Shown here piece by piece: positions 32,033 through 40,096 of a stretch of DNA of 64,000 nucleotides. This stretch comes from Bog-756 sp963699055 (GTDB taxonomy: Bacteria > Actinomycetota > Acidimicrobiia > Acidimicrobiales > RAAP-2): the NCBI GenBank assembly GCA_963699055.1, contig CAVOTA010000001.1, positions 682,001-746,000 of the forward strand, in the 5' to 3' direction. The notes beneath the pieces are model-generated. The model had not been told where the DNA came from. It ran no database searches and worked only from the letters and a program-made list of their open reading frames with translations. A program made the translations under genes and the position numbers. The first letter of the stretch is position 1, and each line of letters starts with the position of its first letter.

Positions 32033-32743
32033 GTGGCCGAGCTGTTCCTCGAGGTCCCCCGGCGCGCGCTGGCCGTCTACGCCCATCCCGACGACCCGGA
32101 CGTCTCCTGTGGGGGCACGTTGGCGGTATGGTCGGCCGCCGGGTGCGAGGTCCACACCTTGATCTGCACCGACGGCGGCAAGGGGACGTCCGACCCCTCG
32201 GTCGAACCGAAGGAGCTCATCGCCGCACGGACCGAGGAGGCCGTCGCAGCCGGTGCGGCACTCGGACTGAGCGGACAGAGCTTCCTGGGCGTGCCCGACG
32301 GCGAGCTCGAGGACGAGGCGTGGTTCCGTCAGGCGCTGGTGGCCGCCGTCCGTCGGCTGCGGCCCGACGTGGTCCTGTGCCCGGATCCGACCGCGGTCTT
32401 CTTCGGACAGGACTACTTCAACCACCGCGATCACCGGATCACCGGATTCGCCGTGCTCGACGCCGTTGCGCCGGCCGCTGCCATGCCCCACTACTTCCCC
32501 GAGGCGGGCCCCGCCCACCAGGTCTCCACCGTCCTGCTCTCGGGGACCCTCGAGCCCGACGTATGGGTGGATGTGACCGCCACGGTCGAGATCAAGGGTG
32601 CGGCCGTAGCCTGCCACCGGAGCCAGTTCCCCGACGGGGCCGAGTGGGCGGCCACCGCCATGCGGCTGGCCGCGGAGGACGCCGGTCGCCACGCGGGCGT
32701 CCCGTGCGCCGAGGGCTTCCGGAGACTGCGCCTCGGCGGGTGA
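32033..32743 (+). CDS. PIG-L (LmbE) family zinc deacetylase
   Basis: A 236-residue protein of the fold used by MshB, Mca and bacillithiol/mycothiol deacetylases. Zinc-binding AHPDDPDVSCGG is at residues 17-28 (His-x-x-Asp-Asp) and the distal His motif is in YFNHRDHRITG. The substrate could be an N-acetylglucosaminyl compound such as a mycothiol precursor or conjugate, but sequence alone does not distinguish these. GTG 32033 lies 4 bases after nrdR. Its stop overlaps the dinB start as GTGA. Confidence 0.88.
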   Translation: MAELFLEVPRRALAVYAHPDDPDVSCGGTLAVWSAAGCEVHTLICTDGGKGTSDPSVEPKELIAARTEEAVAAGAALGLSGQSFLGVPDGELEDEAWFRQALVAAVRRLRPDVVLCPDPTAVFFGQDYFNHRDHRITGFAVLDAVAPAAAMPHYFPEAGPAHQVSTVLLSGTLEPDVWVDVTATVEIKGAAVACHRSQFPDGAEWAATAMRLAAEDAGRHAGVPCAEGFRRLRLGG

Positions 32744-34518
32744 GCGCCGTCCCCGGTGCCGACGGGGGCCGGACCGGAGGTCCGGTGCCCCGGCCGTCGG
32801 GCGAGGGCCGGGTGATCCTGCACGTCGACATGGACTCGTTCTTCGCCTCGGTGGAGGTCCTGGACGACCCGACCCTCGCCGGAAAGCCGGTCATCGTGGG
32901 CGGCAGCGGGGCGCGTGGGGTGGTGGCCGCCTGCACCTACGAGGCCCGACGGTACGGGATCCACTCGGCCATGGCCTCGTCGGTGGCCCGGCGGCTCTGC
33001 CCCGAAGCCGTCTTCCTCGACGGAAGGTTCCACCGGTACACGGAGGAGAGCCACCGCCTTCACGACATCCTGGCCTCCTTCACCCCCCTGGTGGAGGGGA
33101 TCTCGCTCGACGAGGCGTTCCTGGACGTCTCGGGCACGGTCCACCTGTTCGGTGACGGCACCAGGATCGGCCACGCCATCAGGGACCGGGTCCGCGACGA
33201 GATGTCCCTCCCCTGTTCGGTCGGCGTGGGTCGGTCCAAGCTCATGGCCAAGCTGGCCTCCAAGGCGGCCAAGCCCCGCGCGTCGCGGACGGGGATCGAG
33301 CCCGGACCCGGGGTGGTGGAGGTGCGTGCCGACGGCGAGCTGGGCTTCCTGCACCCGATGCCGGTGCGCTCCCTGTGGGGCATCGGCCCGGTGACCGAAC
33401 GGCGCCTGCTCGCGCTCGGGGTCACCACGGTCGGTGAGTTGGCCGTGGTGCCGCCGGACGCGCTCGAGCGGTACCTGGGCGTGGCGGCGGGCCGACACCT
33501 GTCCGAGCTCGCCCGTGGGATCGACGACCGACCGGTGGTCCCGGTCCAGGAGGCGAAGTCGATCGGTCACGAGGAGACCTTCTCCACCGATCTGTGGAGC
33601 CGGGACGACCTGCAGCAACGGCTCCACCGCATGGTCGACGCCTCGGCCACCGCCCTGCGGGTGGCGGAGCGGGCCGCCCGCACCGTCACGGTCAAGCTCC
33701 GTTTCGGCGATTTCACCCAGATCACCAGGTCGCACACGTTGGACGGCCCCATCGACGCCACCCAGGCCATCGCCGCCGTGGCCGCCGCACTCCTCGACGG
33801 GGTGGACGTCGACCGCGGGGTCCGGCTCCTCGGGGTCAGCCTGTCGGGTCTCTCGGAACCCGGGGGCGGCACCCAGCTGCGCCTGGATCTCGACACGTCG
33901 GGTCCGGCGGGGATGGACACCGTCGGAGGGGCGGGGAGCCCCGACGCCAGGCCTGCGGGGGCGAGACCGCCCACCGCCGCGACCGGCGTCCCGACCCCCG
34001 CACCGACCCCGGCACCGACTCCTGCACGGCCCACGACGGAGCACCGGCCGGGGCGCGAGGACACCGCCGTGGCCGCCGCCCGTCTCCAGGAGACCTGGAG
34101 CTCGGTGACCGACGCCGTCGATGCCATCCGGGCCCGATACGGCGGCGAGGCGGTGGGACCGGCGTCACTGGTGACCCCCGACGGCCTGCGGGTCCGCCGG
34201 AGGGGGGAGTCCCAGTGGGGCCCCGCCTCGGGTACCGAGCCGCCGGCCGTGCCCACGACCCGGCCGGCCGTGCCCACCACCCGGCCGGCCGTGCCGCCCA
34301 CCTCACCGACCGTGCCCACCACCCGGCCGACCGTGCCGCCCACCTCACCGGCCGTGCCGCCGGCCGGCGTGGCGTCCGATGGGGCGACGGGTGCGGCACC
34401 CGGCCGACCCGAGCGGGCGGCGGAGCCGGCGGACCGACCGGAGGTGGCAGGTCGAGGATCCCGTCCAGGGGAGCGGGATCCACTTGAGAACAGAGGGAAA
34501 CCGGCCGACAACCTGTAA
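32740..34518 (+). CDS. dinB: DNA polymerase IV (Y family) with a long repetitive C-terminal tail
   Basis: A 592-residue translesion polymerase; typical DinB is 350-420 residues. The Y-family core starts at ILHVDMDSFFASVE (about residue 27), with SLDEAFLDVSG holding the catalytic Asp-Glu pair, CSVGVGRSKLMAKLASKAAKP and the helix-hairpin-helix WGIGPVTERRLLALGVTTVG. QLRLDL near residue 385 resembles a beta-clamp-binding motif. The remaining 200 residues are Pro/Thr/Ala-rich with heptapeptide repeats. GTG 32740 overlaps the deacetylase stop. No SOS box is visible at the head of this transcript. Confidence 0.93.
   Translation: MSAVPGADGGRTGGPVPRPSGEGRVILHVDMDSFFASVEVLDDPTLAGKPVIVGGSGARGVVAACTYEARRYGIHSAMASSVARRLCPEAVFLDGRFHRYTEESHRLHDILASFTPLVEGISLDEAFLDVSGTVHLFGDGTRIGHAIRDRVRDEMSLPCSVGVGRSKLMAKLASKAAKPRASRTGIEPGPGVVEVRADGELGFLHPMPVRSLWGIGPVTERRLLALGVTTVGELAVVPPDALERYLGVAAGRHLSELARGIDDRPVVPVQEAKSIGHEETFSTDLWSRDDLQQRLHRMVDASATALRVAERAARTVTVKLRFGDFTQITRSHTLDGPIDATQAIAAVAAALLDGVDVDRGVRLLGVSLSGLSEPGGGTQLRLDLDTSGPAGMDTVGGAGSPDARPAGARPPTAATGVPTPAPTPAPTPARPTTEHRPGREDTAVAAARLQETWSSVTDAVDAIRARYGGEAVGPASLVTPDGLRVRRRGESQWGPASGTEPPAVPTTRPAVPTTRPAVPPTSPTVPTTRPTVPPTSPAVPPAGVASDGATGAAPGRPERAAEPADRPEVAGRGSRPGERDPLENRGKPADNL
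34249..34374 (+). repeat. 21-bp tandem repeat in the dinB tail
   Basis: Units begin with GTG at 34249, 34270, 34291, 34312, 34333 and 34354, exactly 21 bases apart. They encode alternating VPTTRPA and VPPTSPT-type heptapeptides. Confidence 0.85.
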
Positions 34519-34521
34519 CAT
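34516..34521 (+). promoter_or_regulatory. Possible -10 element of the DUF3040 gene
   Basis: TAACAT at 34516-34521 overlaps the dinB TAA stop. It would start a transcript near 34528 with a leader of about 128 bases. No -35 at normal spacing is seen, so this is tentative. Confidence 0.3.
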
Positions 34522-34655
34522 GCGGTTGGTGGCAGTTCGACCAGGGATCCAGGCGGCATCGTCGACCCGGGGCGCCGTGCGTTGGCGGGCGGGTTGCGCG
34601 AGGATGGACGCAGTGGTAACCGGCAGGCCTGAGAATTGGTGGAGGGGACGACACA

Positions 34656-35030
34656 GTGCCGCTCTCTGAGCACGAACAACGGATACTGCACGAGCTCGAG
34701 CAGTCCCTCTACCAGGAGGACCCCGACTTCGCCGAGCGCGTCCGGTCCGAGACCGTCTACCGCCACGCCGGTCGGTACTGCATCTGGTCGGCGCTGGTCT
34801 TCACCGCCGCCCTGGTCTTCATGTTCTTCACCTTCGCCAACTCCCTCGCCCTCGGGTTCGTCGGCGTGATCGTGATGTTCCTGTCCGGCGTGGTGTTCGC
34901 CAACAACGCCCGGCGCATGGGCAAGGCCGGCATCGACGACATCTCCCGGTCCCTCCACACCAGGAGCATCAGCAATCCGGTCCACGATCCCCGTGACTGG
35001 ATTCGTGGGCGCTTCCACCGGGACGACTGA
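34656..35030 (+). CDS. DUF3040 family membrane protein
   Basis: A 124-residue actinobacterial protein of unknown function. The N-terminus MPLSEHEQRILHELEQSLYQ is the DUF3040 hallmark. Two adjacent membrane helices follow (ALVFTAALVFMFFTFANSLA and LGFVGVIVMFLSGVVFANNA), then a basic C-terminus. GTG 34656 follows GGAGGGGA at a good distance. Related proteins in other actinobacteria usually lie near division or dinB genes, as here. Confidence 0.88.
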   Translation: MPLSEHEQRILHELEQSLYQEDPDFAERVRSETVYRHAGRYCIWSALVFTAALVFMFFTFANSLALGFVGVIVMFLSGVVFANNARRMGKAGIDDISRSLHTRSISNPVHDPRDWIRGRFHRDD

Positions 35031-35088
35031 CTCTCCCGCTGGTGGCTCCGGGCCGGCCCCGCCGGGCCTCCTCCTGCAGCGTGGCACC

Positions 35089-36039
35089 ATGACGACGGTG
35101 CCCGTCGCTCCCCGCCCGCCCGCTCCGGCCCCGCCGTCCGGCGGTGCCCTCCTCGCCGTCGACATCGGCGGCACCAAGATGGAGGCGGGTGTGGTGGACG
35201 GGTCCGGGCGGATCCTGGTCCGCCGCCGCACCGGCACCCCGGTCTCGACCGATCCCGAGCAGGTGTTCTCCGCTCTGGCCCGCCTGGTGGCCGACGTGCT
35301 CGCCGAGGCGCCGACACCACCGGTGGCGTGCGGTGTCGGGTGCGGTGGTCCGATGACCGCCGGAGGGGCGACGGTGTCACCGCTCAACATCGGAGGCTGG
35401 CGGGGGTTCCCGCTGCGTGACCGCCTGACCGACCTCATCGCCCTCGACGTGGCCGTCGACAACGACGCCAAGGCGCTGGCCCTCGCCGAGGGTTGGACCG
35501 GGGCGGCCCGCGGCGTGGACGACTACCTGGCCATGGTGGTGTCGACCGGCGTCGGTGGGGGAGTCGTCCTGGACGGGCGCCTCCTCGACGGTTCGGGTGG
35601 CAATGCCGGACACATCGGTCACGTGGTGGTCGAACCCGACGGCCGCCCCTGCGTGTGCGGTGGCCGCGGGTGCCTCGAGGCGGAGGCGTCGGGCACGGCG
35701 ATCGCCGAGGTCACCGGTCGGCCCGCGGCCGAGGCCGAACCCGGGGTCCGCCGTCGTTGCGGGACCCTCGTGGGCCGGGCCGTGGCCTCCGTGGCGAACC
35801 TGCTCGACCTGCAGTTGGCGGTGGTGGCCGGTTCGGTCGCCCTCGGGTTCGGCGACGAGTTCTTCGTGGCGGCCCAGGAGGAGCTGACGCTGCGCTGCGG
35901 CCTCGAGTTCGCCCGTCCCACCCGGATCCGCCCCGGGGGACTCGGCGCTGACGGACCCCTGGTGGGTGCCGCCGCCGTGGCCCGCCACCGCCTCGGTGTG
36001 GTGGCCGGAGCGGGCGTGGTGGAGGATGGTGGGCGATGA
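35089..36039 (+). CDS. ROK-family sugar kinase (glucokinase-like)
   Basis: A 316-residue kinase. The phosphate motif is AVDIGGTKMEAGVVDG; VDNDAKALALAEGW has the catalytic Asp region, STGVGGGVVLDGRL the adenosine motif, and GHIGHVVVEPDG with CVCGGRGCLEAEASG is the ROK zinc site. No DNA-binding N-terminus is present, so it is a kinase rather than a NagC/Xyl repressor. Glucose is the most likely substrate, but N-acetyl sugars are possible. Its stop overlaps the start of the next gene. Confidence 0.9.
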   Translation: MTTVPVAPRPPAPAPPSGGALLAVDIGGTKMEAGVVDGSGRILVRRRTGTPVSTDPEQVFSALARLVADVLAEAPTPPVACGVGCGGPMTAGGATVSPLNIGGWRGFPLRDRLTDLIALDVAVDNDAKALALAEGWTGAARGVDDYLAMVVSTGVGGGVVLDGRLLDGSGGNAGHIGHVVVEPDGRPCVCGGRGCLEAEASGTAIAEVTGRPAAEAEPGVRRRCGTLVGRAVASVANLLDLQLAVVAGSVALGFGDEFFVAAQEELTLRCGLEFARPTRIRPGGLGADGPLVGAAAVARHRLGVVAGAGVVEDGGR

Positions 36040-36416
36040 ATGCACCGAATCCGGCACCGCCAGCCGATCCGGCACCGCCTCCGGTCGCCGGGGCGGGGAC
36101 CGGTCCCGAGCCGCCGCCGCCCCGGGAGGTCTCCCGCACGACGGGACGGGAGGTGGCCGTGCTGGTCGCCGCCGTGCTCCTGCGGCCGGACCTGTGGTGG
36201 ACCGCGCTGGGCGAGCTCCGGCGCATGGCTCCGCACCTCTGGTGGCGCACGGCCCCCCATCTGCCGCTCCCGGACCGGCGGCTGTGGGAGTTCCGGATGG
36301 TCACCGCGTACGGGCGCGCCGATGCCGCGCCGACCGGGGCCGACGTGATCTCGTTCCTCGAGTGGTGTCGGGCGACCGGGGCGGTCACACCACCTCGCCC
36401 GGGCGGGAACGGGTAG
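36036..36416 (+). CDS. Unknown small protein
   Basis: A 126-residue protein I do not recognise. A Pro/Ala-rich N-terminus (residues 1-30) is followed by a short hydrophobic stretch (VAVLVAAVLLRPDLWW), a Trp/Arg-rich segment (RRMAPHLWWRTAPHLPLP) and a conserved-looking end (WEFRMVTAYGRADAAPTGAD). ATG 36036 overlaps the kinase stop (ATGA), and third-position GC is high, supporting translation. It may be a membrane-associated accessory of a neighbour. Confidence 0.65.
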   Translation: MNAPNPAPPADPAPPPVAGAGTGPEPPPPREVSRTTGREVAVLVAAVLLRPDLWWTALGELRRMAPHLWWRTAPHLPLPDRRLWEFRMVTAYGRADAAPTGADVISFLEWCRATGAVTPPRPGGNG

Positions 36417-36426
36417 CAACGGTCCC

Positions 36427-37041
36427 GTGGAACGAGTGTCCCGGTCCGGAGCAGCTGCGGTGTCGTCCACGTCGCACGTTCCCGACGGGGCGGACCCGGT
36501 CCGCTCGCCGATGTCGCCGACCCGGCGTGCCCTGGTCCTGAACGCCACGTTCGAGCCCCTCGGGATCGTCTCCTCGCGGCGGGCGGTGCTGCTGGTCCTC
36601 GACACCAAGGCCGAGCTGGTGCATGCCACCGAACGGGTGTTCCGGGCCGAGCGGGTCAGCGTCCCGGAGCCGTCGGTCGTCCGCCTGGTCCGTTACGTCA
36701 AGGTTCCCTACAACTACCGGGTGGCGGTCAACCGCCGCACCGTCTTCGCCCGCGACGGAGGGCGGTGCCAGTACTGCGGGGCCTCGGCGGAGAACCTCGA
36801 CCACGTGATCCCGCGGAGCAAGGGCGGGCCCCACACGTGGGAGAACGTGGTGGCCGCCTGCCGGCCCTGCAACACCCGCAAGGAGGACCGCCTCCCGCAC
36901 GAGGCGGGCATGATCCTGCGGTCGACACCGACCGCGCCACGGCACCGGGTCCAGCTCCTGGCGCTCTGCGGCAGCTCCAGCGAGGACTGGGCCGACTACC
37001 TCGGTTCGGACGTGGTGGGACGGTCCCGCAAGAGCGCCTGA
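36427..37041 (+). CDS. HNH endonuclease family protein
   Basis: A 204-residue protein of a widespread actinobacterial HNH group. It starts with a conserved ALVLNATFEPLGIVSSRRAV block; the nuclease domain is FARDGGRCQYCGASAENLDH, then WENVVAACRPCNTRKEDR, with both zinc CxxC pairs and the catalytic His. Its role is unknown; similar single-copy genes are chromosomal and not obviously mobile. GTG 36427 follows a TAGCAA sequence by 8 bases; ATG 36511 is an alternative that starts close to the homologous block. Confidence 0.85.
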   Translation: MERVSRSGAAAVSSTSHVPDGADPVRSPMSPTRRALVLNATFEPLGIVSSRRAVLLVLDTKAELVHATERVFRAERVSVPEPSVVRLVRYVKVPYNYRVAVNRRTVFARDGGRCQYCGASAENLDHVIPRSKGGPHTWENVVAACRPCNTRKEDRLPHEAGMILRSTPTAPRHRVQLLALCGSSSEDWADYLGSDVVGRSRKSA

Positions 37042-37070
37042 GAGCTGCCTCCGGGCCGGGTGGGAGACTG

Positions 37071-37901
37071 GTGCGCGTGTCGGGCACCTGGCGGACGGAG
37101 GAGCGGGTCGGGACCGCCGAGGCGCTGCACGCGTCGTGGCCGGCTGCCGCCGAGCGGCCCGGCGAGCGACTGGTGGCCCTGTGCCGGCCGACGCGCCCGG
37201 CCGTCGTCCTCGGGTCGACGCAGCGCGACGACGTGGTGGACCGGGACGCCTGCGGGCGGGCCGGGCTCGACGTGGCCCGCCGCCGGTCGGGCGGGGGAGC
37301 CGTGCTCGTGACGCCCGAGGACCCGGTGTGGATCGACGTGTGGCTGCCGGCCGGTGACGGCCTGTGGACCGCGGACGTCACCGCCGCGTTCGGGTGGTTG
37401 GGACGGGTGTGGGGCACGGCGTTGGAGCGATCCGGACTCGACGGCGTCACCGTCCAGGGCGACGGCCCGGGTGCCTGCACCCGCTGGTCGTCCCTGGTCT
37501 GCTTCGGCGGGGTCGGGGCGGGGGAGGTGACCGTGCACGGGCGCAAGGTCGTCGGTCTCGCCCAGCGGCGGACCCGCGCCGGCGCCTGGTTCCACGGGGC
37601 GTGCGTGCTGCGGTGGGACCCGACGCTCCTCCTGTCGGCACTGGCGCTCGATCCGCAGGAGCGGGACGCCGCCGTGGTGGGGCTGGCGGGCGCCGTCACC
37701 GGGGTCGTCGACGCATCCGCCACGGACGGGACCGCATCGCCGCCCCCCGCGGTGCCCCCGACCCGGAGGACCCCGCCGCCGGCGAGGCCCCCGACCGGGC
37801 CGGCGCCACTCCACGCCGCTCCACCCGGGGACGCGGCGTCACCGGCCGTACCCACCCGGGACTCCGTGGCCGAAGCCGTCCTCGCTTCGCTCCCCGGCTA
37901 G
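37071..37901 (+). CDS. Lipoate/biotin protein ligase-like protein (LplA family)
   Basis: A 276-residue protein with the BPL_LplA_LipB fold. VARRRSGGGAVLVTPEDPVW matches the lipoate-binding RRxSGGGAV motif, and VHGRKVVGLAQRRTRAGAWF carries the catalytic lysine in the GRKVxG context. The C-terminal 50 residues are Pro/Thr/Ala-rich linker with a short helix, and the accessory domain of E. coli LplA is absent. It could be a ligase, an octanoyl/lipoyl transferase or an inactive paralogue. GTG 37077 is an equally possible start. Confidence 0.75.
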   Translation: MRVSGTWRTEERVGTAEALHASWPAAAERPGERLVALCRPTRPAVVLGSTQRDDVVDRDACGRAGLDVARRRSGGGAVLVTPEDPVWIDVWLPAGDGLWTADVTAAFGWLGRVWGTALERSGLDGVTVQGDGPGACTRWSSLVCFGGVGAGEVTVHGRKVVGLAQRRTRAGAWFHGACVLRWDPTLLLSALALDPQERDAAVVGLAGAVTGVVDASATDGTASPPPAVPPTRRTPPPARPPTGPAPLHAAPPGDAASPAVPTRDSVAEAVLASLPG

Positions 37902-38085
37902 CGACCCTGCCGTCGGTCGGGCACCGTCACGGCGGGGTCCGACCGCCGCCACCCGTCGTAGCCGGGCGTCTAACCGCCGGTCACGGCTCCGCTTCTGCGC
38001 GCGCTCTGCGCGATTGCTCGCGCGCCATGTGGGGCATCCCAGTTCGCCAAGGGCGAGTGACGGGGTGCCGATGGGCGGGTAATGG
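37902..38085. other. Intergenic region before the dcw cluster
   Basis: I see no gene here. It contains GC-rich inverted segments (GCGCGCGCTCTGCGCG near 37998 and GGCGG/CCGCC around 37952-37968) that may end the ligase transcript. The dcw promoter begins at 38086. Confidence 0.4.
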
Positions 38086-38128
38086 TTGACGAGTGGGGTC
38101 TAGGGGTTTAGGGTGGAGCGAAGTGGTG
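38072..38128 (+). promoter_or_regulatory. Candidate MraZ-binding region: TGG-repeats at 10-11 bp spacing
   Basis: TGGGC (38072), TGGTT (38083), TGGGG (38094), TGGAG (38114) and TGGTG (38124) recur at 10-11 bp or twice that, overlapping the promoter. MraZ proteins bind TGGGN direct repeats spaced by about one helical turn upstream of mraZ. Assignment is inference from spacing. Confidence 0.5.
38086..38114 (+). promoter_or_regulatory. Predicted dcw-cluster (mraZ) promoter
   Basis: TTGACG (38086-38091) and TAGGGT (38109-38114) are exactly 17 bases apart. The start would be near 38121, with a leader of about 75 bases that contains a small perfect hairpin (ACCCGA 38141-38146 / TCGGGT 38152-38157). 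Confidence 0.7.
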
Positions 38129-38195
38129 TGAAAGGGAGGGACCCGAAGCAGTCGGGTACCGGGCACTGCGGGGAGCGTTGTGGGAGCAAGGTCCA

Positions 38196-38615
38196 GTGGC
38201 ACGGTTCTTCGGCAGACACGAGCACTCGCTCGACGACAAGGGACGGGTGATCCTGCCGGCCAAGTTCCGCACCCACTTCGAGCACGGCGGGTACCTGGCG
38301 CCGGAGCAGGACGGTTGCCTGTCGCTGTGGACGCCGGACCAGTTCGAGGTGCAGATGGACGCGATGGTGGAGCGGGCCGCGACGAGCCGGAGCGATCGCA
38401 ACCTGGTGCGGCTCTGGGCCTCGACCTCCCACGAGCTGGAGATCGACCGACAGGGGCGGATGGCGATCCCGGCCCGGCTGCGCGAGTACGCCGGCCTGGA
38501 GTCCGAGGTCCTCGTGCTCGGCGCCATCGACCGGGTGGAACTGTGGGACCGGCAGACGTGGGACGAGAAGGTCCTCCCGGAGGAAGCGCGCCTGACCCAG
38601 GGCGACGACGGCTGA
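38196..38615 (+). CDS. mraZ: Transcriptional regulator MraZ
   Basis: A 139-residue protein with two SpoVT/AbrB-like MraZ domains: FFGRHEHSLDDKGRVILPAKFR and ELEIDRQGRMAIPARLREYAG, each with the DxKGR/DxQGR signature. It regulates the dcw cluster by binding its own promoter region. GTG 38196 was chosen because the family begins at ARFFGRHEH and an AAGG ribosome-like site precedes it; TTG 38178 in frame would add six residues. It is the first gene of the cluster. Confidence 0.94.
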   Translation: MARFFGRHEHSLDDKGRVILPAKFRTHFEHGGYLAPEQDGCLSLWTPDQFEVQMDAMVERAATSRSDRNLVRLWASTSHELEIDRQGRMAIPARLREYAGLESEVLVLGAIDRVELWDRQTWDEKVLPEEARLTQGDDG

Positions 38616-38623
38616 GTGTCTCG

Positions 38624-39100
38624 ATGCGCCTCCACCTCGTCCGCCACGGCTCGGCCGAACCCGATCGCCGCTCCGGCGGCACCCGCCGGCCCCGTCGGGG
38701 CACGGCGGTCCTGTCCGCCGTCGCCGACCTCCCCGAAGCGCCGTCCGGTGACGACGCTCCCGGTGACGCGCCGGCCGTCCACGCCGCGACGCCGGCCGCC
38801 GCACCCGTCGCGACCGGGAACGGGAGCGGGATCGTGGCCGTGCGTCGGATCTCGACGTCCGCCCTCGCCCTGTCCGCCGCCGAGCTCGCCGAGCGCGTGG
38901 GGCATCCCGCCGCGCTTCCCCGTCTCACCCCCCTGCAGTCCGGACTTGCCGCCGTGTCGCGCCACGATGTCCACATCGAGCGTGTCTGGCCCATGCGCAG
39001 TCCCTCGACCGGAGCGCTGGGAGAATCCTCCTCCGCCTCCTCCCAGTCGGTTCGTCGCGGAACTCCACCCGCACGGCCCGTCCCGGCCGAGGGACTGCGG
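38624..39100 (+). CDS. Open frame of unclear status between mraZ and rsmH (histidine-phosphatase-like start)
   Basis: ATG 38624 opens a frame that continues without a stop into rsmH. It starts MRLHLVRHGSAEPDRRSGG, resembling the RHG catalytic motif of SixA-type histidine phosphatases, and STSALALSAAELAERVG is reminiscent of their second block. The rest is Ala/Pro-rich and the later catalytic His is not recognisable. Third positions are mostly G or C up to about 38990, then become less biased. It may be a decayed phosphatase gene, or a 159-residue N-terminal extension of RsmH. rsmH has its own ribosome site, so I list this separately. Confidence 0.35.
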
Positions 39101-40096
39101 ATGAGCGAGGCATTCCCCCATCAGCCCGTCATGGCGGCCGAGGTCATCGACCTCCTGTCGCACGTCCCCGACGGGCTGGTCCTCGATGCCACCCTCGGGG
39201 GCGCCGGGCACGCCCGGGCGCTGCTCGAGGCGAACCCCGGGCTCCACCTCCTCGGTATCGACCGCGACCCGATCGCGGTGGCCGCCGCCACCGGCGAGCT
39301 GGCCAAGTTCGGCGACCGCGCCGTCATCCGCCGCTCCCGGTTCGACTCGCTCGTCGACGTCGTCCGCCAGGTCCAGGACGAGCTCGGGGTCGCCACCGAT
39401 CGCCGGGGCCTCACCGGGGTGCTCTTCGATCTCGGCGTGAGCTCACCCCAGCTCGACGTGGCCGAGCGGGGGTTCTCCTACCGCCGGGACGCGCCGCTCG
39501 ACATGCGGATGGACCCGACCGTGGGCCGGACGGCGGCCGACGTCGTCAACGAGTCGAGCGAGGACACCCTCGTGGAGCTGTTCGTCGACAACGGCGAGTC
39601 CCGGTTCGCCCGGCGCATCGCCCGGGCCGTCATCGCCGCCCGACCCATCACCACCACGGGCCAGCTGGCCGACGTCGTGCGTGAGGCCATCCCCGCCGCC
39701 ACCCGTCGGACCGGGGGCCATCCCGCCCGCCGGGTGTTCCAGGCCGTCCGGATCGCCGTCAACGAGGAGCTCGACCAGCTGCAGACCGGACTCGAGGCCG
39801 CGTTGGGGCTGCTCCGCCCCGGCGGCCGCTGCGTGGTCATCTCGTACCACTCGGGCGAGGACCGGATGGTGAAGACGGCGTTCACCCGGGCCGTGACCGA
39901 CGACTGCCACTGCCCGCCCGGGCTGCCGTGCGTGTGCGGTGCCGACCCCCGGTTCCGACTGGTCCACCGCGGGTCCCGCCGTCCTTCCGAGGACGAGATC
40001 GCACGCAACCACCGCGCCGAGGCCGCCCGCCTCCGTGTGGTCGAGCGCCTGCCCGACCCGGCCACCCGGGCCGGCAGCAACGGCGAGGTCGCCTGA
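39101..40096 (+). CDS. rsmH: 16S rRNA (cytosine1402-N4)-methyltransferase
   Basis: A 331-residue SAM-dependent methyltransferase (former MraW). HQPVMAAEVIDLL starts the fold; the SAM motif is LDATLGGAGHARALLE, and GVLFDLGVSSPQLD, GFSYRRDAPLDMRMD and RRVFQAVRIAVNEEL are family signatures. It ends with a Cys-rich CHCPPGLPCVCG segment and NHRAEAARLRVVER. ATG 39101 follows GAGGGA at about 7 bases. The stop and the ftsL start overlap as TGATG. Confidence 0.95.
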   Translation: MSEAFPHQPVMAAEVIDLLSHVPDGLVLDATLGGAGHARALLEANPGLHLLGIDRDPIAVAAATGELAKFGDRAVIRRSRFDSLVDVVRQVQDELGVATDRRGLTGVLFDLGVSSPQLDVAERGFSYRRDAPLDMRMDPTVGRTAADVVNESSEDTLVELFVDNGESRFARRIARAVIAARPITTTGQLADVVREAIPAATRRTGGHPARRVFQAVRIAVNEELDQLQTGLEAALGLLRPGGRCVVISYHSGEDRMVKTAFTRAVTDDCHCPPGLPCVCGADPRFRLVHRGSRRPSEDEIARNHRAEAARLRVVERLPDPATRAGSNGEVA

